Positions 1 through 12,611 of a stretch of 64,000 nt of DNA are shown here, piece by piece. The stretch lies in NCBI GenBank assembly GCA_017165825.1, contig CM029384.1, positions 8,085,602 through 8,149,601 on the forward strand, in the 5' to 3' direction. The notes under the pieces are model-generated. The model was not told where the DNA came from. It did not search any database and worked only from the letters and a program-made list of their open reading frames with translations. Positions within the stretch are counted from its first letter, which is position 1. The number at the start of each line of letters is the position of its first letter. The position numbers were made by a program, and so were the translations under genes. This DNA is from Hepsetus odoe. Its lineage: Eukaryota > Chordata > Actinopteri > Characiformes > Hepsetidae.

Positions 1-54
1 TTATTATTATTTATATGTATAATTCATTCATAAATTTATTACTGTATATTGTAG

Positions 55-99
<45 letters not shown>

Positions 100-275
100 T
101 AATTAATTTATTTATAGCTCCTCTTTTTTTCTCCTGTACTTGTTCCTGTTCTCTCTCTATATCTTTATATATTTTTTCTTCTCTTTCTGTACACCTGTCT
201 TTTTTAAGAGCCCTGTAACGCCCAAATTTCCCATTCGTGGGATAATAAAAGATCACTCTACTCTACTCTACCACC
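1..275 (+). mobile_element. 3' end of a non-LTR retrotransposon (LINE), truncated by the window edge
   Basis: The stretch 195-262 (ending in an ATTCGTGGGATAATAAAAGA box followed by CTCTA-type repeats) is nearly identical to 37625-37688. There it directly follows LINE-derived coding sequence, so this is read as the 3' untranslated end of the same family. It contains an (AT)n tract at about 57-98. No coding potential is left. Clade not assigned. Confidence 0.6.
57..98. repeat. (AT)n microsatellite
   Basis: About 20 uninterrupted AT dinucleotides inside the LINE 3' end. Confidence 0.9.
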
Positions 276-398
276 ACTGGGTCCCTGAGCAAGACCCTTA
301 ACCCTGAGTTGCTCCAGGGGGGACTGTCCCTGTAATTAGCACATGGAAGTCACTCTGGATAAGTCTGCTAAATGCTGTAAATGTAAATTTTGAGGTTT
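268..398 (-). repeat. Interspersed retroposon fragment (GCTCTTATCC family)
   Basis: Read on the minus strand it carries the family landmarks GCATTTAGCAGAC, a degraded TTATCCAGAGTGACTT and the ACAGGGACAGTCC box followed by CTGAGTTGCTCC in reverse. Related copies lie at 18747-18935, 41287-41480, 41800-41988, 43260-43365 and 45224-45569. A tRNA-like or SINE origin is likely but not proven here. Confidence 0.6.
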
Positions 399-765
399 TT
401 TTTATTCTTCCTACTTCAACAGATGAAAAGTGAGATGGTAAAATTGTGTGATAATGTGTAATAATGCTGCACAGTAATAGTTGGTTAATTGGGCACGTAT
501 TTTCCCGAGAATGTTCAAGCTCACATTTCCTTTGTAAAACATTCAGGTTTCAGCGTTTTAACATTTTGGATATTAGTTACGTATTAAAATGAATCCTCTA
601 AACTCACTTGCCTAATAGTTGTGCACACAGTGTATAAATGCACTAAAGCAGATCAATGGTATTTGGGAACACTACTGTTATCGATGTTCATATGAGTTTG
701 AATTGGGCCAGTCAGTTGGAAAGTGACAGGAGAGAAGAGAGACCTCCTCCTGAGAAATGCTGGTC
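399..765. other. Non-coding stretch downstream of ATXN7L3
   Basis: AT-rich sequence with no recognisable gene or repeat. It lies between the 3' flank of ATXN7L3 and an older repeat fragment. Confidence 0.5.
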
Positions 766-771
766 TTTATT
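766..771 (-). promoter_or_regulatory. Candidate poly(A) signal (AATAAA) of ATXN7L3
   Basis: The minus strand reads AATAAA here, about 1.04 kb after the ATXN7L3 stop codon. It is the best canonical signal seen between the stop codon and the repeats at the window start. 3'-end data would be needed to confirm use. Confidence 0.4.
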
Positions 772-1808
772 CAGACTGTAACACAGTACACTTGGAGAGG
801 AGACCAAATGCCAACATTGAAATAATAACAGCCATACAAACAGTACAGCTTCACATTGAAGAATCTGCAGAATCTTTTTTTTCCCCCTTCCACCACACAA
901 ATACAGCTTCACTCATGACGATCAGTCTTGAACTCAGAGTTCACAAAATGCACAACAAATAAACACGCAAAAAAAAAATCCACAATGCAGTAAGGCTTTT
1001 GTATAGACTGGATTTGATCCACCGGAAGTGCATCGTTCATCAGTGTTACACATCTGCACCTCAGACTTTGATGATTAAGTGCCATTAATCTACCACAGCG
1101 CTTCTGTGGTAGGGCTTTTCATTACAATGAACAGCTTGCTCACAGCAAAAAAATTAAATAAAACAATGAATAAGTGCTCTGAAGACCGACAAGCTTGACA
1201 TAAAAACAAGCACAGAAGGAGCAATACTTAGTGGGGAGGACCACAGACTGGCAGGCAAAAACAAGGCAACAAAAACCCGCCCCATAAAATGACATTGTAG
1301 ACTAAATAAATAGTGTAATTTACACTGTAGTAATTTACTAGGAGGCAGCAAAAATGACAAAGTCTGTATCCAAAAAGCATAATTTGGCCTGAAGCTGTAA
1401 CAGCGATTATCAGAAAGCATTACTCAGCAGGAAACAGTAGAAACAGGCAAGTGAGAAGTAGCATTATTCTGACTGATGAAGAGTAAAGTCACGGTAACAT
1501 TATTGTGCAGATTCAGAAGCACAGCATTCAAACTGTATGACCATTATGCACAAGATCCACCACACATACACGCATTCACACTTACACACACTCAAATTTT
1601 CATCTGGACATGCTATGGCATATTTATGCAAGTCACAAGTACATTTAACCCCCAGTATTTAACTGCACATGACGATGACGCGCGTACACACACACACACA
1701 CACACTGTTTTAAGGTCTTTTGTACCTAAAATGATGGAAACAGAAACTCATTGTAAGGATCATGTCCAGCAGAGATGGTGATGAGTTTGTGTATGAGCTG
1801 ATTATACT
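772..1808 (-). other. Probable ATXN7L3 3' untranslated region
   Basis: About 1 kb of AT-rich, ORF-free sequence follows the ATXN7L3 stop codon up to an AATAAA signal. It includes a short (CA)n run at 1685-1705. The extent is inferred only from the position of the signal. Confidence 0.4.
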
Positions 1809-3946
1809 TCAGTTCAGGTCATCATAAATACTTGGAGCAGGTGGAGCTGGTGGTCTTGGTCTTTTCTTACGATTTGATAGTGCAAGTGCATTCTGGGAGC
1901 TGCTGCTGGTTCCACTCAGTCCACTCCCACTACTTCCTCCTCCTCCACTTGTTCTCTCCCTCTCTCGATCACCTCCTTTTTCCCTCTCTCCACCCCCTGT
2001 GCTACTCACAAGCAATGAGCTGGGCTTCTTCTTTTTCTTAGGTCTCTTAGAGTCTGAGTTGTTGGTACCTGAGAGAGAGAGAGAAGCAGTTTTCATTTAT
2101 ATGATCATTTTCATGTTTATCTTTACATTTACAGCAAGCAAATCAACATTCATAAGTGTGTTGCTTGCTGGATGTTTAGGTGCTTTCAGTTTGGACACCA
2201 AACTGTTCGGCTTGGTTTAACAAGAGAGAACATGCAGTTAAAATGAAGAAGAGAAATCAAAGCAAAGGAGTGACCCCCCCCCGAAAAAAAAAGAAAGACA
2301 CGAGCAGTTAAATACAAACCATGCTAAAGATGACAAAAAACACTGGCAAATTTCAACTCATTATGTAACAAATCTAAGGCAAAATATTACAGAATGGCTT
2401 GTTGGGTACATGTGGAGTAGCAACCATAAACAGACTAAATGTAACAATTGCTATATCATTTTTTAAAAATAAATACAGAAGTGAAAAAAGTTAAAACAAA
2501 ACTCCTAGGAGTAAACCATAGTAAAAGTAAAATTTCAAACTGAACTTTTGGCTAATTCTTAAACATCATTCCATTCATTGGAAGTAGATACTGGATATTA
2601 TATTAGATAAGTAGATCTTAGTAGTCTATGGTAAACCACATACTCGACAGTCATAACTGAAGATTCAACAACAATGTTCTGACCACTACAGGTGTAGGCA
2701 CAATGTGCTGTTAAGAGCTTTCCCGACCTCTGCTGTGGACCTTAGAGGTTGACTTCAAACAAACACAGTTTAAGAATCATTAACAAGTATTGAAGAAACT
2801 TTTTTTTTTTTGGATAAAATATTGATAAGCTGGGTATTGTAGTGAGAGAACACCAATATGTAAACAGAACAGGAACAAAAAGCCATTAGTTTATTGGCCT
2901 GATGAAGCAAGTCTATTGTAAAATAAATGTAATCATTAACTTTAGGCCAGAAGCAGGACAGAAAGTGAAGTCTCCACCACAACCAGGCTTTATGCCGCCA
3001 ATGACCTCTGACTGGTCAAAATACAGAAACAAAAGATGGAAAGAGGTCTTTTTTTTTTTTTCCCCAGTCAGCAGTTTAGGTGGGCTGTGTGTTCATTTCC
3101 ATAGTTTTCATCTTCTGCACATTGGCTGCCCAATTTGTGCCTTAGTGATTCACGCTGGTGTTTGTAGTAATAATATTATATCAATACACAGTCTCCTCGA
3201 TGAACATCATTAGAAAGAGCATTCGTCCGCTGGTCTGTTGTTGTGGCATCCAGTCTGTCCATAATGTGCTTTGATTTTACTGTGATGTTCTTGCAAAGCA
3301 CAGATTTGCCTGCAAAATCTTGCCTAAGTCTTGTCAGAGACGATGCAGGCTAGATTTGGTCTGTTGAGCTGGTTACAACATATTGCATCAAACTTTTTCT
3401 TTTTTTTGGGGGGGGGGAATTGTTGTCTCTGGCTCCAGCTCCACAAATATACAAAGGGTGTTTAATTCTATAATTCTAGTTTATTTTACAGCCAACAGCC
3501 TTACATGTTTTATATCAGTATTTAAAATAATTATTTTGCAGTTTTTAAGGTAATACCACATTAGATATGACATTTTTAAAAATGTGACCTTTAAAAACTG
3601 TATATGGATTTGTACCAATTTTGCCCACAACTGACACAGAACTATGTTTACATGGGGAAGCGGTGGCCTAGTGGTTAGGGAGTTGGCCCCAGGATTGGAA
3701 CCAGTAGGTTGCCCTAAGGTACCCTTGAGCAAGGTTCACCCTGCCGGGGACCAATGAACCATCACAAGATATTTTAGTGTTTTTGACTGTGGGGACTAGC
3801 TCATGGATGCAATCAGGTGAGGGTCCCCGCCCAGACATAAAAACAAACACACAGATAATCGTAAAGTGATTGTACAAGGAATTACTGACCCTCATGCTTC
3901 ACCTTTGAGTATCAAAACAAGCCCAAGTGAATAAAGTGTTGGCTCG

Positions 3947-3995
<49 letters not shown>

Positions 3996-5454
3996 ACACA
4001 CACACTGGATACGAGCGTCTGCTAAAAGCTAAAAGTAAACTTCTGTACATTATGGAATCATCCTGGAAAAGGGCCTTCCCAAAACCATTCCCACAACATT
4101 GGAAGCATAGGCACAATGCAGTTTTCAAATGATCTTTTAATTTATTGAATGACAAAAGCTCACCAACACCTATTTCACCTATTTAAAAAAAGTAATAGCC
4201 TCTGAAAACTTGGTTTTGCCAATGTTAACACTCACACATTTCTGGTAAATGGAGATCACTCTTGGATTCGCTGTCGAGAAATTTTGGCCAACTCTTCTAT
4301 ACATTTTTTTTTTTAAATCAACCAAACTGGAGGGTTTTAAAACAAATGAATTGCCAGGTCCTGACACATCATCTCAATGGGGTTCAGATCAGAGCTTAAA
4401 CAAAGCCATTAAAAATCTCCATTTTTATTTTAGAGACATTAAAGGTGGATTTTCTCACTTTTATGCTTCAAATCTATGCCTGTGGGCATATACTCTTACC
4501 ATGGAAAGCTCTATTACCTTTAGGCCAGATGCTCAGTGGCTCATCCTTCCAAGGAATGTTCTCCCAAAGGTTTTGGGTATTTGGGGTTAGTTGTTGAATG
4601 ACCTTTTATTTTCTTCTTGCTTTGCAGGGGTTTTCATGACATGCTCTCATTAAAACCAGTTTTGCTTAGCATCTTTTAAATGGCAGAATCATAAGCACTT
4701 ACACTCACTTAGCTGAAGAGACCTGGAGCTCCTAAGATGTTCTTCTAGGTTTCATCTGTGACTATTTTCTTTTCAGGTCTTGTTGAATTTCTTTTGATAT
4801 CCAGGGATAGTTTATGCCTAATATATACTACAAAAAGGTACCTCTGTAGTGAAATGGTTGTTTTTATTAATCGGTGTAATGGCCGACGGATGTGTACAGC
4901 TAATCCAGATGGCCCAGAGGAGAGCTTTCTAACGTGACTGGTTGATTCCTCCATCACTTCATAACATAACTACATAATTGTTTTTCTAGCTCCTGATCCA
5001 AGTCCTATTAAATGGGAAACCATACCCAAAAATGTATGGACTTAGATATCATGGGGGGGAACCCCAAATACTTAATGGACAGATTTCTGTTTGATGTGTC
5101 ATGATTTTAACTAAAATGAAACATGAAACTGAAAGAAGTATGATTTCAGCAGTTGCAAAGAATAGAATGTGCGCTTATGAAAAACCTACTGGCTTTCGAG
5201 GAGGCAGAATCTGAGGGGGAGATGTCTGAAGACCCATCCCACTGGAGGCGGGACATGATCAGCGGACCGTCAGGGGTGTCATAACCATCGTTTTCCAACG
5301 CTGACTCCGGGTCTGGTAGTGCTGATCTGTCAATTAACAGTTTAAGGTTACTATAAACTACATGCCACACATGGTCTGTATCTTATTGCCAGTGATGGAT
5401 CACTACTATGCATCAAAAAACAGAAGTCTATTTAGGAGTAGTGGATTTACCACA

Positions 5455-5511
<57 letters not shown>

Positions 5512-8500
5512 TATAATATATAAAGCTAGGACTAATTCTAAAGCCTCTTAACCCAAAAAGGGAGAGACACTTGTAACAAAACTTGTGTGGAGGCCTGTTT
5601 GCAATGGTTTGAGCTGGTTTTAATTATTAAACACATTTCTTAGCTTTCACAATCATACGTTTATGTTGCACTTAACAAAATAAAAGTGTGTTTTCATAAA
5701 TTGGATCAAGACAAATGCATATAAATGAACAAAGCAGGAAACGTATTTATTGAGACACCTCTAAACTCGTGTTGTAAAAAAATAAGCATGTGTGAACTTG
5801 AGCTGTGTCTGCGGTCAGTTAAGAACTTCTAAAAATCAACAGCTAGGAGGCAAGACCAAGACCTAATCAACCAAAATCAAAATTTGGCCAGTTTGGGCTT
5901 GTCCTTTCATAGTTGCCTAAAAAATGTAAAAAAATAAAATAAAATAACCCAGGAAAAGACCATTTGTTAAATACCATTATTAATACAGCAATTAGTCCGT
6001 TATTCCGTTATAAAGCAGAACCATGACAGGCTTATCTGGTGATCTTACTACTGTGGTGCTCTTTAAAAATGCTGTGACAAATATGGGACAAATCATTAAA
6101 TAATATATAAAGATGTGGCTTTAGTAAAATAATTTTAAATGCTTGCTTTAGAAATAATAAATCTTGCTTTAGATAAATAAATGAAAGCAATGTGAAAACA
6201 CTACGTATTTTTCTCCAACATCCTTATCACTCATCCTTTTCATTCGTCATATGCTGTTACATATTCTCTAGATTTTTGTGTACTTGCTTTTCACTACTCC
6301 CTCTGATCTTGGAGTTGTTAAAGCTTGTGTGTCAATAAAAAAAAAAAAACATTTAAAACTCAAATGTATACAAATTAAATAATTATGAATATTCAAATTC
6401 CCAAAGTAACTTCTAATCCTTCTTCTGTAGCACCCCATTCATTACTCTAAGCAGACTACAGGCTACACAACAACTCAGCAAGCACTGTGCCAGTCACCTA
6501 CAAAAATAATACTGAATGCGGCCCCTTTTAGCCCTACACAGTTTACATCTTGGATCAATGGGAAAAATAAATGGGAATTAAAGGAGTAAATGGTGCAAAA
6601 ATAAAGGCAAGACAATTCAGAAAATAGGACCTCACTTCTCACCTCAGAACTTGTACTTGGAAAAGTCTATGACACACAGGTATAGTTGTGATCATTTACA
6701 CGGACACTAAAATTAAAGTGTATAATTCCAGTAATACTTCTTAAAGAGCCCATGTTTTCTGTATTTTCTTCTTTTTCTTTATTTTCCAAAGTCCAGTTAT
6801 AATGCTGGTGTATTTTATGGGGTTTTCCTAGAAACTGTTCCATTATTGCACCTTGGCCAAAAGCATATTTGGACTGAAAGTCTGTTTGGACACTAGGGAT
6901 GGCTGCAATGGTCCGATGATATTTTTATTCCATTATACAAGAACAGCCCCAGTCGTCATTTTCACTACATTTTATACACCATTATGTCTGCTATAGAACT
7001 TCTGCTGTAAAAACACTCAACATTTCAGACTGACTGGGCTGTAAAGTGTGAAATTAGTATTTCTGTCATCGGAACCATGAAGTTGGCCACCTTTCTGAAT
7101 GAACGAACTGTAATTACCATGCTTACATGGTTATCAAATGATCCTTAAATTTGTTTTCCAGCATATGGCCTCTTTAACTTGTTTAAGTCATGAAGTATCA
7201 CGAGAATTATATATCTTACATATCTAAAATTATTCACAAGATTGTTGTATGCTCAAAAGCTGCAATTATATTTGTAGATTTAAGAGATTCTTACAAATAA
7301 AAAGGCAGAGGTAGAGAAAGTTTTCTGAATTGTGATTGGGACACGTTTGCAAGAAAAAGCATTTTCAGCAAGAAGGGCTTTTAGGCGTGGGAGGTAGGGT
7401 TTAGGGTGAAACTCACGCGGACGGCCCCAGGAGGAACACCCTGACCGCCCTCCTCTGCTCGTCCGTGTGCTGGGGACACCGCTGGGACCTGCCAGGACAC
7501 AACGTGGCATTATGCACTGCATCAGAAACACTGTTGGGCCAGAGACTAAACAGACTTTGCCAGCGGCCAAGAGGCATTAGAAGCAGGCTCGGTGGTTAGC
7601 AATTAGCGGTTAGAATGGGCCAGAACGTTTCTGGCAGATGTCTAAAAAGTCTCCCGGCCCGAAAAACAAGCAGTGCTTTAAAACAACCTCCAATTGTCCA
7701 GTTGAATAAATCACATTTTAATCCAATCAGAAGTGAGTTGTTATTTTTGGAGAATTAAAAATATTTAATATAAGACAACGGCCAAACAGACTGAAATGAC
7801 TAAAAAAAAATAAAATTGGCCCTTGAACTACTAAAAGTGTAAAAAAATAGAAAGAAAGAATTGAGAGTCATATTGAGTTGCCACTTGTGTTCCACAAAAT
7901 CAGTCCCAACAGGACACGATCATTTCCATTTACTCAAATGAAAAAGATCATGCCTTTACATGACATGCGCAATCGAACTTTGATCTCACACAGACATACA
8001 ATCACACACGTACAAACATTCTCAGAGAAAGAGGAGCTTTTATAGGACTACAAATGCCACATAGCTGCGCAGAGAAGCAACCAATTAAGCTGCGATACGG
8101 AATTAAACATAGGCTATTTAATCACATGCCTTTAAAAGATCAGAACGGATCTCTCTGAGATCACTGAGTGACAAAGTAGAGAAGAAAACTAATATGTGAC
8201 TCATGTAGTTTATTTTTCAGTCCTAAAGTCTCAAGTTACTGCAAATATATTTAAGTAACTTGTGTTAGTGTGAAGGATGGGGTTGTAAGGTGAGTTATTT
8301 TTCAGTCATGTCAAACATTGAGAAATTCTTTATTTATTTTTTTAAATAAAATATACATAACATAGTCTCACGATAAAAATTTATTCCGTTGACTCATTTT
8401 ATACCTCATAAATCTACACACAATACTCCACAAGGACAAAGCAGAAAGAAGCATGAAGTGTTTGTTTTTTTTCTGAAAAACTTGAAATATCCCAAACAGG

Positions 8501-11500
8501 TAAACTATCCCACGAGTATTCAAGACTCACAGTCAGTAATGTCTCTGCTCCGTGTCCGCTGCACCGTTTTGTTGTTTGTGTCTTTTGATTGGTTAGTTCT
8601 GTCCACACTTTGTATGTATGTTATATTTTCTCCTGTGTTACACCAAGGTCACCTTTTCAGTGAAGTTATTGTGTATTAGTGGTGCGTGAGATGCTTCTAC
8701 AACGTGGAAATGAAAAAAGTGAAAGTGACTATTCTCATCATTGTGAGTACACAGCACAACGCACAGTGAGCCACAACAAAATTACAAATCTGCACACAAA
8801 CGCGTGCAGCAGGGGGCAGCTAATTAAAGCTGCCTGGGAAGCAGTGATGGGGACGGTGCCTTGCTCAGGGTGACCTACTGGTAGGGGAATCAAACCCACG
8901 ATCTTCCAATCTGGAGGCAAATTCCCCTTACCACTAGGCCACCGCTGCCCCAACTTAACTGGAGACCACAAAACTTTGTGATTTTCACTCTGACCTACAT
9001 GAGTCAGTAATGAGTGAACTTTTACTTGCTCGTTTCCATTGAATTTACTTAATTAAAGGAGGACAGTCAAATTGCAAGAACCACTGACAAAACATGGACG
9101 AATCAATGCTCAAGTGCAAGTGTCATAACCAAGGGTCTCCGCTTATTCAAAAGAAGAGATATTTCAGGCTTATATTTTTTAGTAAATTAAGAAAACACTT
9201 TTTGTGTTCTGAAAAGATGCCACATTGCTGAGCAGAGAAGAGCTGCTGTTTTATCATTACAGCCAATATGGGCACCAGAAGAACTCCAATCAAGTTATAG
9301 ATGCATTTCAAGAAACACTGATAAGAAGGATGCAGCAGAGCTCAATTAAAAGTGCTGTAATGCTTTGAATATTTATGAAAATAATAAAAAAAAGAAAAGA
9401 AAAAAAAAAATCCAAAAACAGTTTTGCTTGGTGTATGTGGAGCATTGTGTGTAGCAATTAGACAAAAAGGAACTGGATCCATTTTAAGATGCGTCTAAAA
9501 CATGAAATGTGGAAAACTTGAAAGGACCTGTAATGTTTTGTATGATCTGTGTGTGTGGGGTTATAAACATGCGCCATTGGTTCTTTTACACTATGAGACT
9601 GCTTGTGCGTCAGCGTGTGTATGTTCGTGTTCATTTCACTTACCTTGTACACATTTTCTTGGTGTGCTCTGATACGACCCCACATTGCTGAGGAGAGAAG
9701 AACCACTTTTTACTATTATGGCCGTATTAAGGCAGCAGAACTTCAATTAAGATGTAGATGCAGCATGAGGAATGCAGCAGAGCTTAATGAAAAGTGTTAT
9801 AAATGTTTGAATACTTATGTAAAAGGGATATTTCAGATTTTTCTTTTAACCAAATGAACAAATGCTCACCGTAGTCAGAAGAGATCGTAGCTCCTCTGGC
9901 CCCAGAGCTTCGTAGCTGATCCCAGAACTGTAGTTGTACTATAGAGGAAAGGACAGAATGCATCAATAAATGGCTCCAATGATGGGAAACAAACAACACA
10001 TTAAAGAGGCAGAAGATTCAACAAAAGCAGGGGATCAGCTTTACAGACCATCTCACAAAAATACTCAAACAGATTCAATACAGGATGAACAGATACCTTG
10101 TAAAGATCTGGATTCACACTACCACTGAGCTCTCCTGCAAAAATAAATAAATAAATAAAACAGAAAAAAAATATTCTCCCACAAAGCACCAGTTCCAAAG
10201 GAATTACAACGTTCAGGTGTTAAACCATGTGGTCCAAGAGTAAATAAAATATATTAACTTTCAGTTAAGTTACTTTTGGAATAACTGTGTTGATTTAATC
10301 TTTTTTATTTATGTGGAGATTATACATTTTAGTCAAGTACGCTTCAACACTGTTTCCATTTGCATAATCTACATAAACAAAAATGCAAACAAACTAAAGG
10401 ACACTCACCATTTTTATGCTTCAGTGATTTGGATCTTCTAGGAGAATTCGGATTCTACATAAGAAGTTAAGAGTTGCATATAATGTTTTAACATGATTTA
10501 AAAGCTCATTAGTGTAATCAACTTGCAATATTCTTGAAACCATACATACACACAATTGTTTGAACATGTGCGGCATTACAACTGTATATGAATTTCCTCA
10601 CAAAACATTTTCCACAATGAGTACAGGTATAATGAGTATGTCTTTAAATTTTAATATGAAATCAGCTGAACATTGCAGAATAATTCAGTACCTTGTCTGC
10701 CTTCCTTTTCTTGGCTGACAGGAACAAAGACAGACAAGTGTATTAAAAACAGAAAAGTGTTTAAAACAGAAAAGTGGAAAAAAAAAAAGGGCCAAAAAAA
10801 GATGGCTTACATTTCTTTTCTGAACCATATGACCAGTCATTGTCATTGATGTCATCATTGTCCTCTTGGTCACTTTCTGACTTGCTTGTGTTGTTGCTGC
10901 TGGCTATTCTGCAGAGAAACCCCTGGCTGGTTACACAGATCTAAGCTACATACATAAGGTTACATAAGGTTCAATGGAAAACTACTGGCATGAGGGCAGC
11001 AGGAAAACTATTTTTGCTTTACATCATGTTGACTCAAAACTATTATTTCCTACATTTTTCAGATCAAGAACAACATCCTTTTGTTTATTTGAAGCCGAAG
11101 TGGCTTTAGGGTCTCATTAAGCATTCGTGCAATTGTGTTAATAAGTAACAAAGTACCTCCAAATAGATACAGTTTAAATATTTTCCAAGCTCAAAGTGTC
11201 TGTGCCATTATATTTCTCATTGTGTGAATCTGAATGATGGCAGGTGTATCAAAACTTTGTTCCTAATGCTGGAGCTGTGCATGTTTTTTGTTTTTTTTGG
11301 GTAAAACAATAACAAAATCTAATAAAAGATCTGAAAATAAAGCAGTGTAGCTGCATGTGAGCAAACCTGCGGTTAGCGATGCGGCTGCTGTTGCGGCCCA
11401 TTCCCAGACACTTCTCCAGGTGAGGGGCAAAACGTGAGGCTGCTATACTCCGGTTGCAATTGGGACACACACACTCCTTATTTTTCCACTGGTTGTACAC

Positions 11501-12330
11501 CTGCCCAAATATGTCCACCCCTGGCTGGTCCACGATTTCTATTAAAAAAAAAAAAAAAAAAAAAGAAAGTACAGGTGTGATTCTGAATAGCAGTGAAAGT
11601 CACCACACCAAAAAAGGTCCTCCAGTCTTCCTTATTAGGAATGCTTCTACAGAAAACCATCTGAAAGCAGATTTTTTTTTCCTGAATTAAGCTGATCTTG
11701 TCCAAGGTTGAAAATCTGTTGTTTTTTATAATCATTTTATGAAAGGCTCTATGTAGCCCCCAAAACAGCTGTGTTGTTTCAAAGCAGAACCCTTTTTGCT
11801 GGGAATAAGGCAGAAAGCCAAACAGAGTTTCACGAGTTAATAAAACACTCCGGAAAAGAGATAAAACGTTTTAAAGTAAATACAAAATGATAAGAAAAGC
11901 ATGAAGCATCCATTAAAAAGCATAAAAAAAACTTTTTTTTTTTAATCTTAAAACATAAACAGAGCCTCCGAAGTAAGACCGTCCCAGATTTGAACAACCA
12001 ATCGGAGTACGACTCCTTGACTCACCGAAATCCTTCATACTTTCTTGGTCCGTCTCATCCAGGAAAAAGTATCCCTGCTTGACTGCTCGGTGCACCTCAA
12101 AGCACAGCCCTAAACAGGCATCCTCCACCAAGTCTGAGTAGATGTCATGAGCCAGGGCCTAAGACAAAATAACGTGAGACACAGGCTGTGTTGTGGTGCG
12201 CCGATGGTCCTCGTCCGTCGTTGTGGTCAGGTTCACACACTAAAGGGACAGTATATCAAAAAATGAACAAGCATGATACCTCTAGCTTGGTGTTATCCAG
12301 GCCTGACAGTGACATATCCTCCATTTTCAT
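1809..12330 (-). CDS. atxn7l3: Ataxin-7-like protein 3, SAGA deubiquitinase-module subunit
   Basis: Twelve coding exons on the minus strand: 12280-12330, 12026-12158, 11367-11538, 10811-10908, 10692-10714, 10409-10454, 10097-10134, 9870-9938, 9644-9687, 7417-7488, 5190-5326, 1809-2068. All introns are GT-AG. The lengths sum to 1143 nt, 380 codons plus stop (human about 347). The start is the first ATG of MKMEDMSLSGLDN, matching the family N-terminus. The N-terminal helix region (1-62) is followed by an SGF11-type zinc finger (C86, C89, H101, C105) and an SCA7 zinc-binding domain (C212, C223, C229, H232; C-x10-C-x5-C-x2-H). A basic, serine-rich tail ends SIYDDLN. ATXN7L3 is known to anchor USP22/USP27X/USP51 and ENY2 in the H2B deubiquitinating module; the zinc fingers contact nucleosomes. 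It is nuclear. The last exon encodes a Lys-rich stretch and low-complexity Gly/Ser/Glu/Arg sequence, longer than in mammals. Identification is very secure; isoforms are not assessed. Confidence 0.96.
3654..3752 (+). mobile_element. tRNA-derived SINE, 5' part
   Basis: Begins with GGGAAGCGGTGGCCTAGTGG, an A-box-like start shared with the other SINE copies in the window (8712-8951, 13921-14080, 42095-42260, 47465-47722, 48310-48556, 52351-52600, 53195-53402). It continues to the CCTTGAGCAAGGT landmark. It sits in an ATXN7L3 intron. No intact tRNA gene is implied. Confidence 0.75.
3944..3991. repeat. (TC)n(TA)n microsatellite
   Basis: A short TC run followed by about 17 TA units in an ATXN7L3 intron. 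Confidence 0.9.
4140..4990 (-). mobile_element. Probable decayed DNA-transposon remnant
   Basis: The text resembles a degraded reverse-oriented transposase region common in fish and frog genomes, with phrases such as CATCTCAATGGGGTTCAGAT and CATCTGTGACTATTTTCTTT. All reading frames are broken. It lies in the last large ATXN7L3 intron. Superfamily not settled. Identification rests on familiarity with such remnants, not on seen terminal repeats. Confidence 0.35.
5459..5509. repeat. (CA)n microsatellite
   Basis: About 25 CA units in the ATXN7L3 intron upstream of exon 11. Confidence 0.95.
5520..7400. other. ATXN7L3 intron 10 interior, no gene recognised
   Basis: About 1.9 kb of AT-rich intronic sequence between exons 10 and 11. 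Apart from the neighbouring CA repeat I see no exon, RNA gene or intact mobile element. Confidence 0.5.
7417..9687 (-). CDS. atxn7l3: ATXN7L3 exons 9-10: SCA7 domain
   Basis: Two exons, 9644-9687 (44 nt) and 7417-7488 (72 nt), together encode the zinc-binding core of the SCA7 domain: Cys212 and Cys223 in the first, Cys229 and His232 in the second. The codon for Arg225 is split between them. A degenerate duplicate of the first of these exons lies about 450 bp further downstream in the same intron (see 9194-9375). Confidence 0.93.
8712..8951 (-). mobile_element. tRNA-derived SINE (full-length type)
   Basis: Read on the minus strand it begins GGGGCAGCGGTGGCCTAGTG (A-box region), has a B-box-like GGTTTGATTCC segment, the GAGCAAGG landmark, and ends near a CACTTTCACTTTTTT tail. 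Same family as seven other copies in the window. It lies in an ATXN7L3 intron. Confidence 0.8.
9194..9375 (-). pseudogene. Decayed tandem duplicate of ATXN7L3 exon 9 and flanking intron
   Basis: 9194-9375 aligns base by base, by eye at roughly 70 percent with small gaps, to 9651-9826, which contains true exon 9 and its upstream intron. The copy keeps the polypyrimidine/AG acceptor and the start of the exon: after AG at 9229-9228 it reads Q-C-G-I-F-S-E-H-K-K. It has lost one Thr codon position, the MCTR end and any GT donor. It cannot be a functional SCA7 exon and is interpreted as a local duplication that has decayed. Confidence 0.75.
11367..11538 (-). CDS. atxn7l3: ATXN7L3 exon 3: SGF11-type zinc finger
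   Basis: 172-nt exon with split codons at both ends, encoding residues 62-119. The CPNC pair and the following H-x3-C form the SGF11 zinc finger that in the SAGA DUB module packs against the ubiquitin protease and touches the H2A/H2B surface. Its 3' splice site is preceded by a long poly-pyrimidine run. Confidence 0.95.
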
Positions 12331-12509
12331 TTGCAAAAGCTATTGTAGTGGGGTCATCATTGTTGACCTGGTACAGCAGGTGGGCAGCCACACTAACAGA
12401 AACACAGGAATGTGATTGGATGTGATATTCGATGTGATCGTCCATAATATGCTGACACTTGTGTTCATTTGGGCATTAAAACGAGGCAGGCCTGTGAGTC
12501 TGACTGACC

Positions 12510-12611
12510 TGCAGCAGCCTCTTCAGTTCCTCCTCAGAAAACCGGGCTGTTCTCACGGGCGAGGAGGAAACAACGGGAGAAAAAGCTATTCCACACACTT
12601 GTCCGAGCTGA
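12510..12611 (-). other. Candidate 5' exon of ATXN7L3
   Basis: On the minus strand a consensus CAG/GTCAGT donor at about 12509 closes a segment that begins after a TTTCTCAG acceptor at about 12612. One frame through it ends FSEEELKRLLQ, which looks protein-like but has no recognised homolog. It may be a non-coding leader exon or chance; no frame link to the known start was established. Confidence 0.25.
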
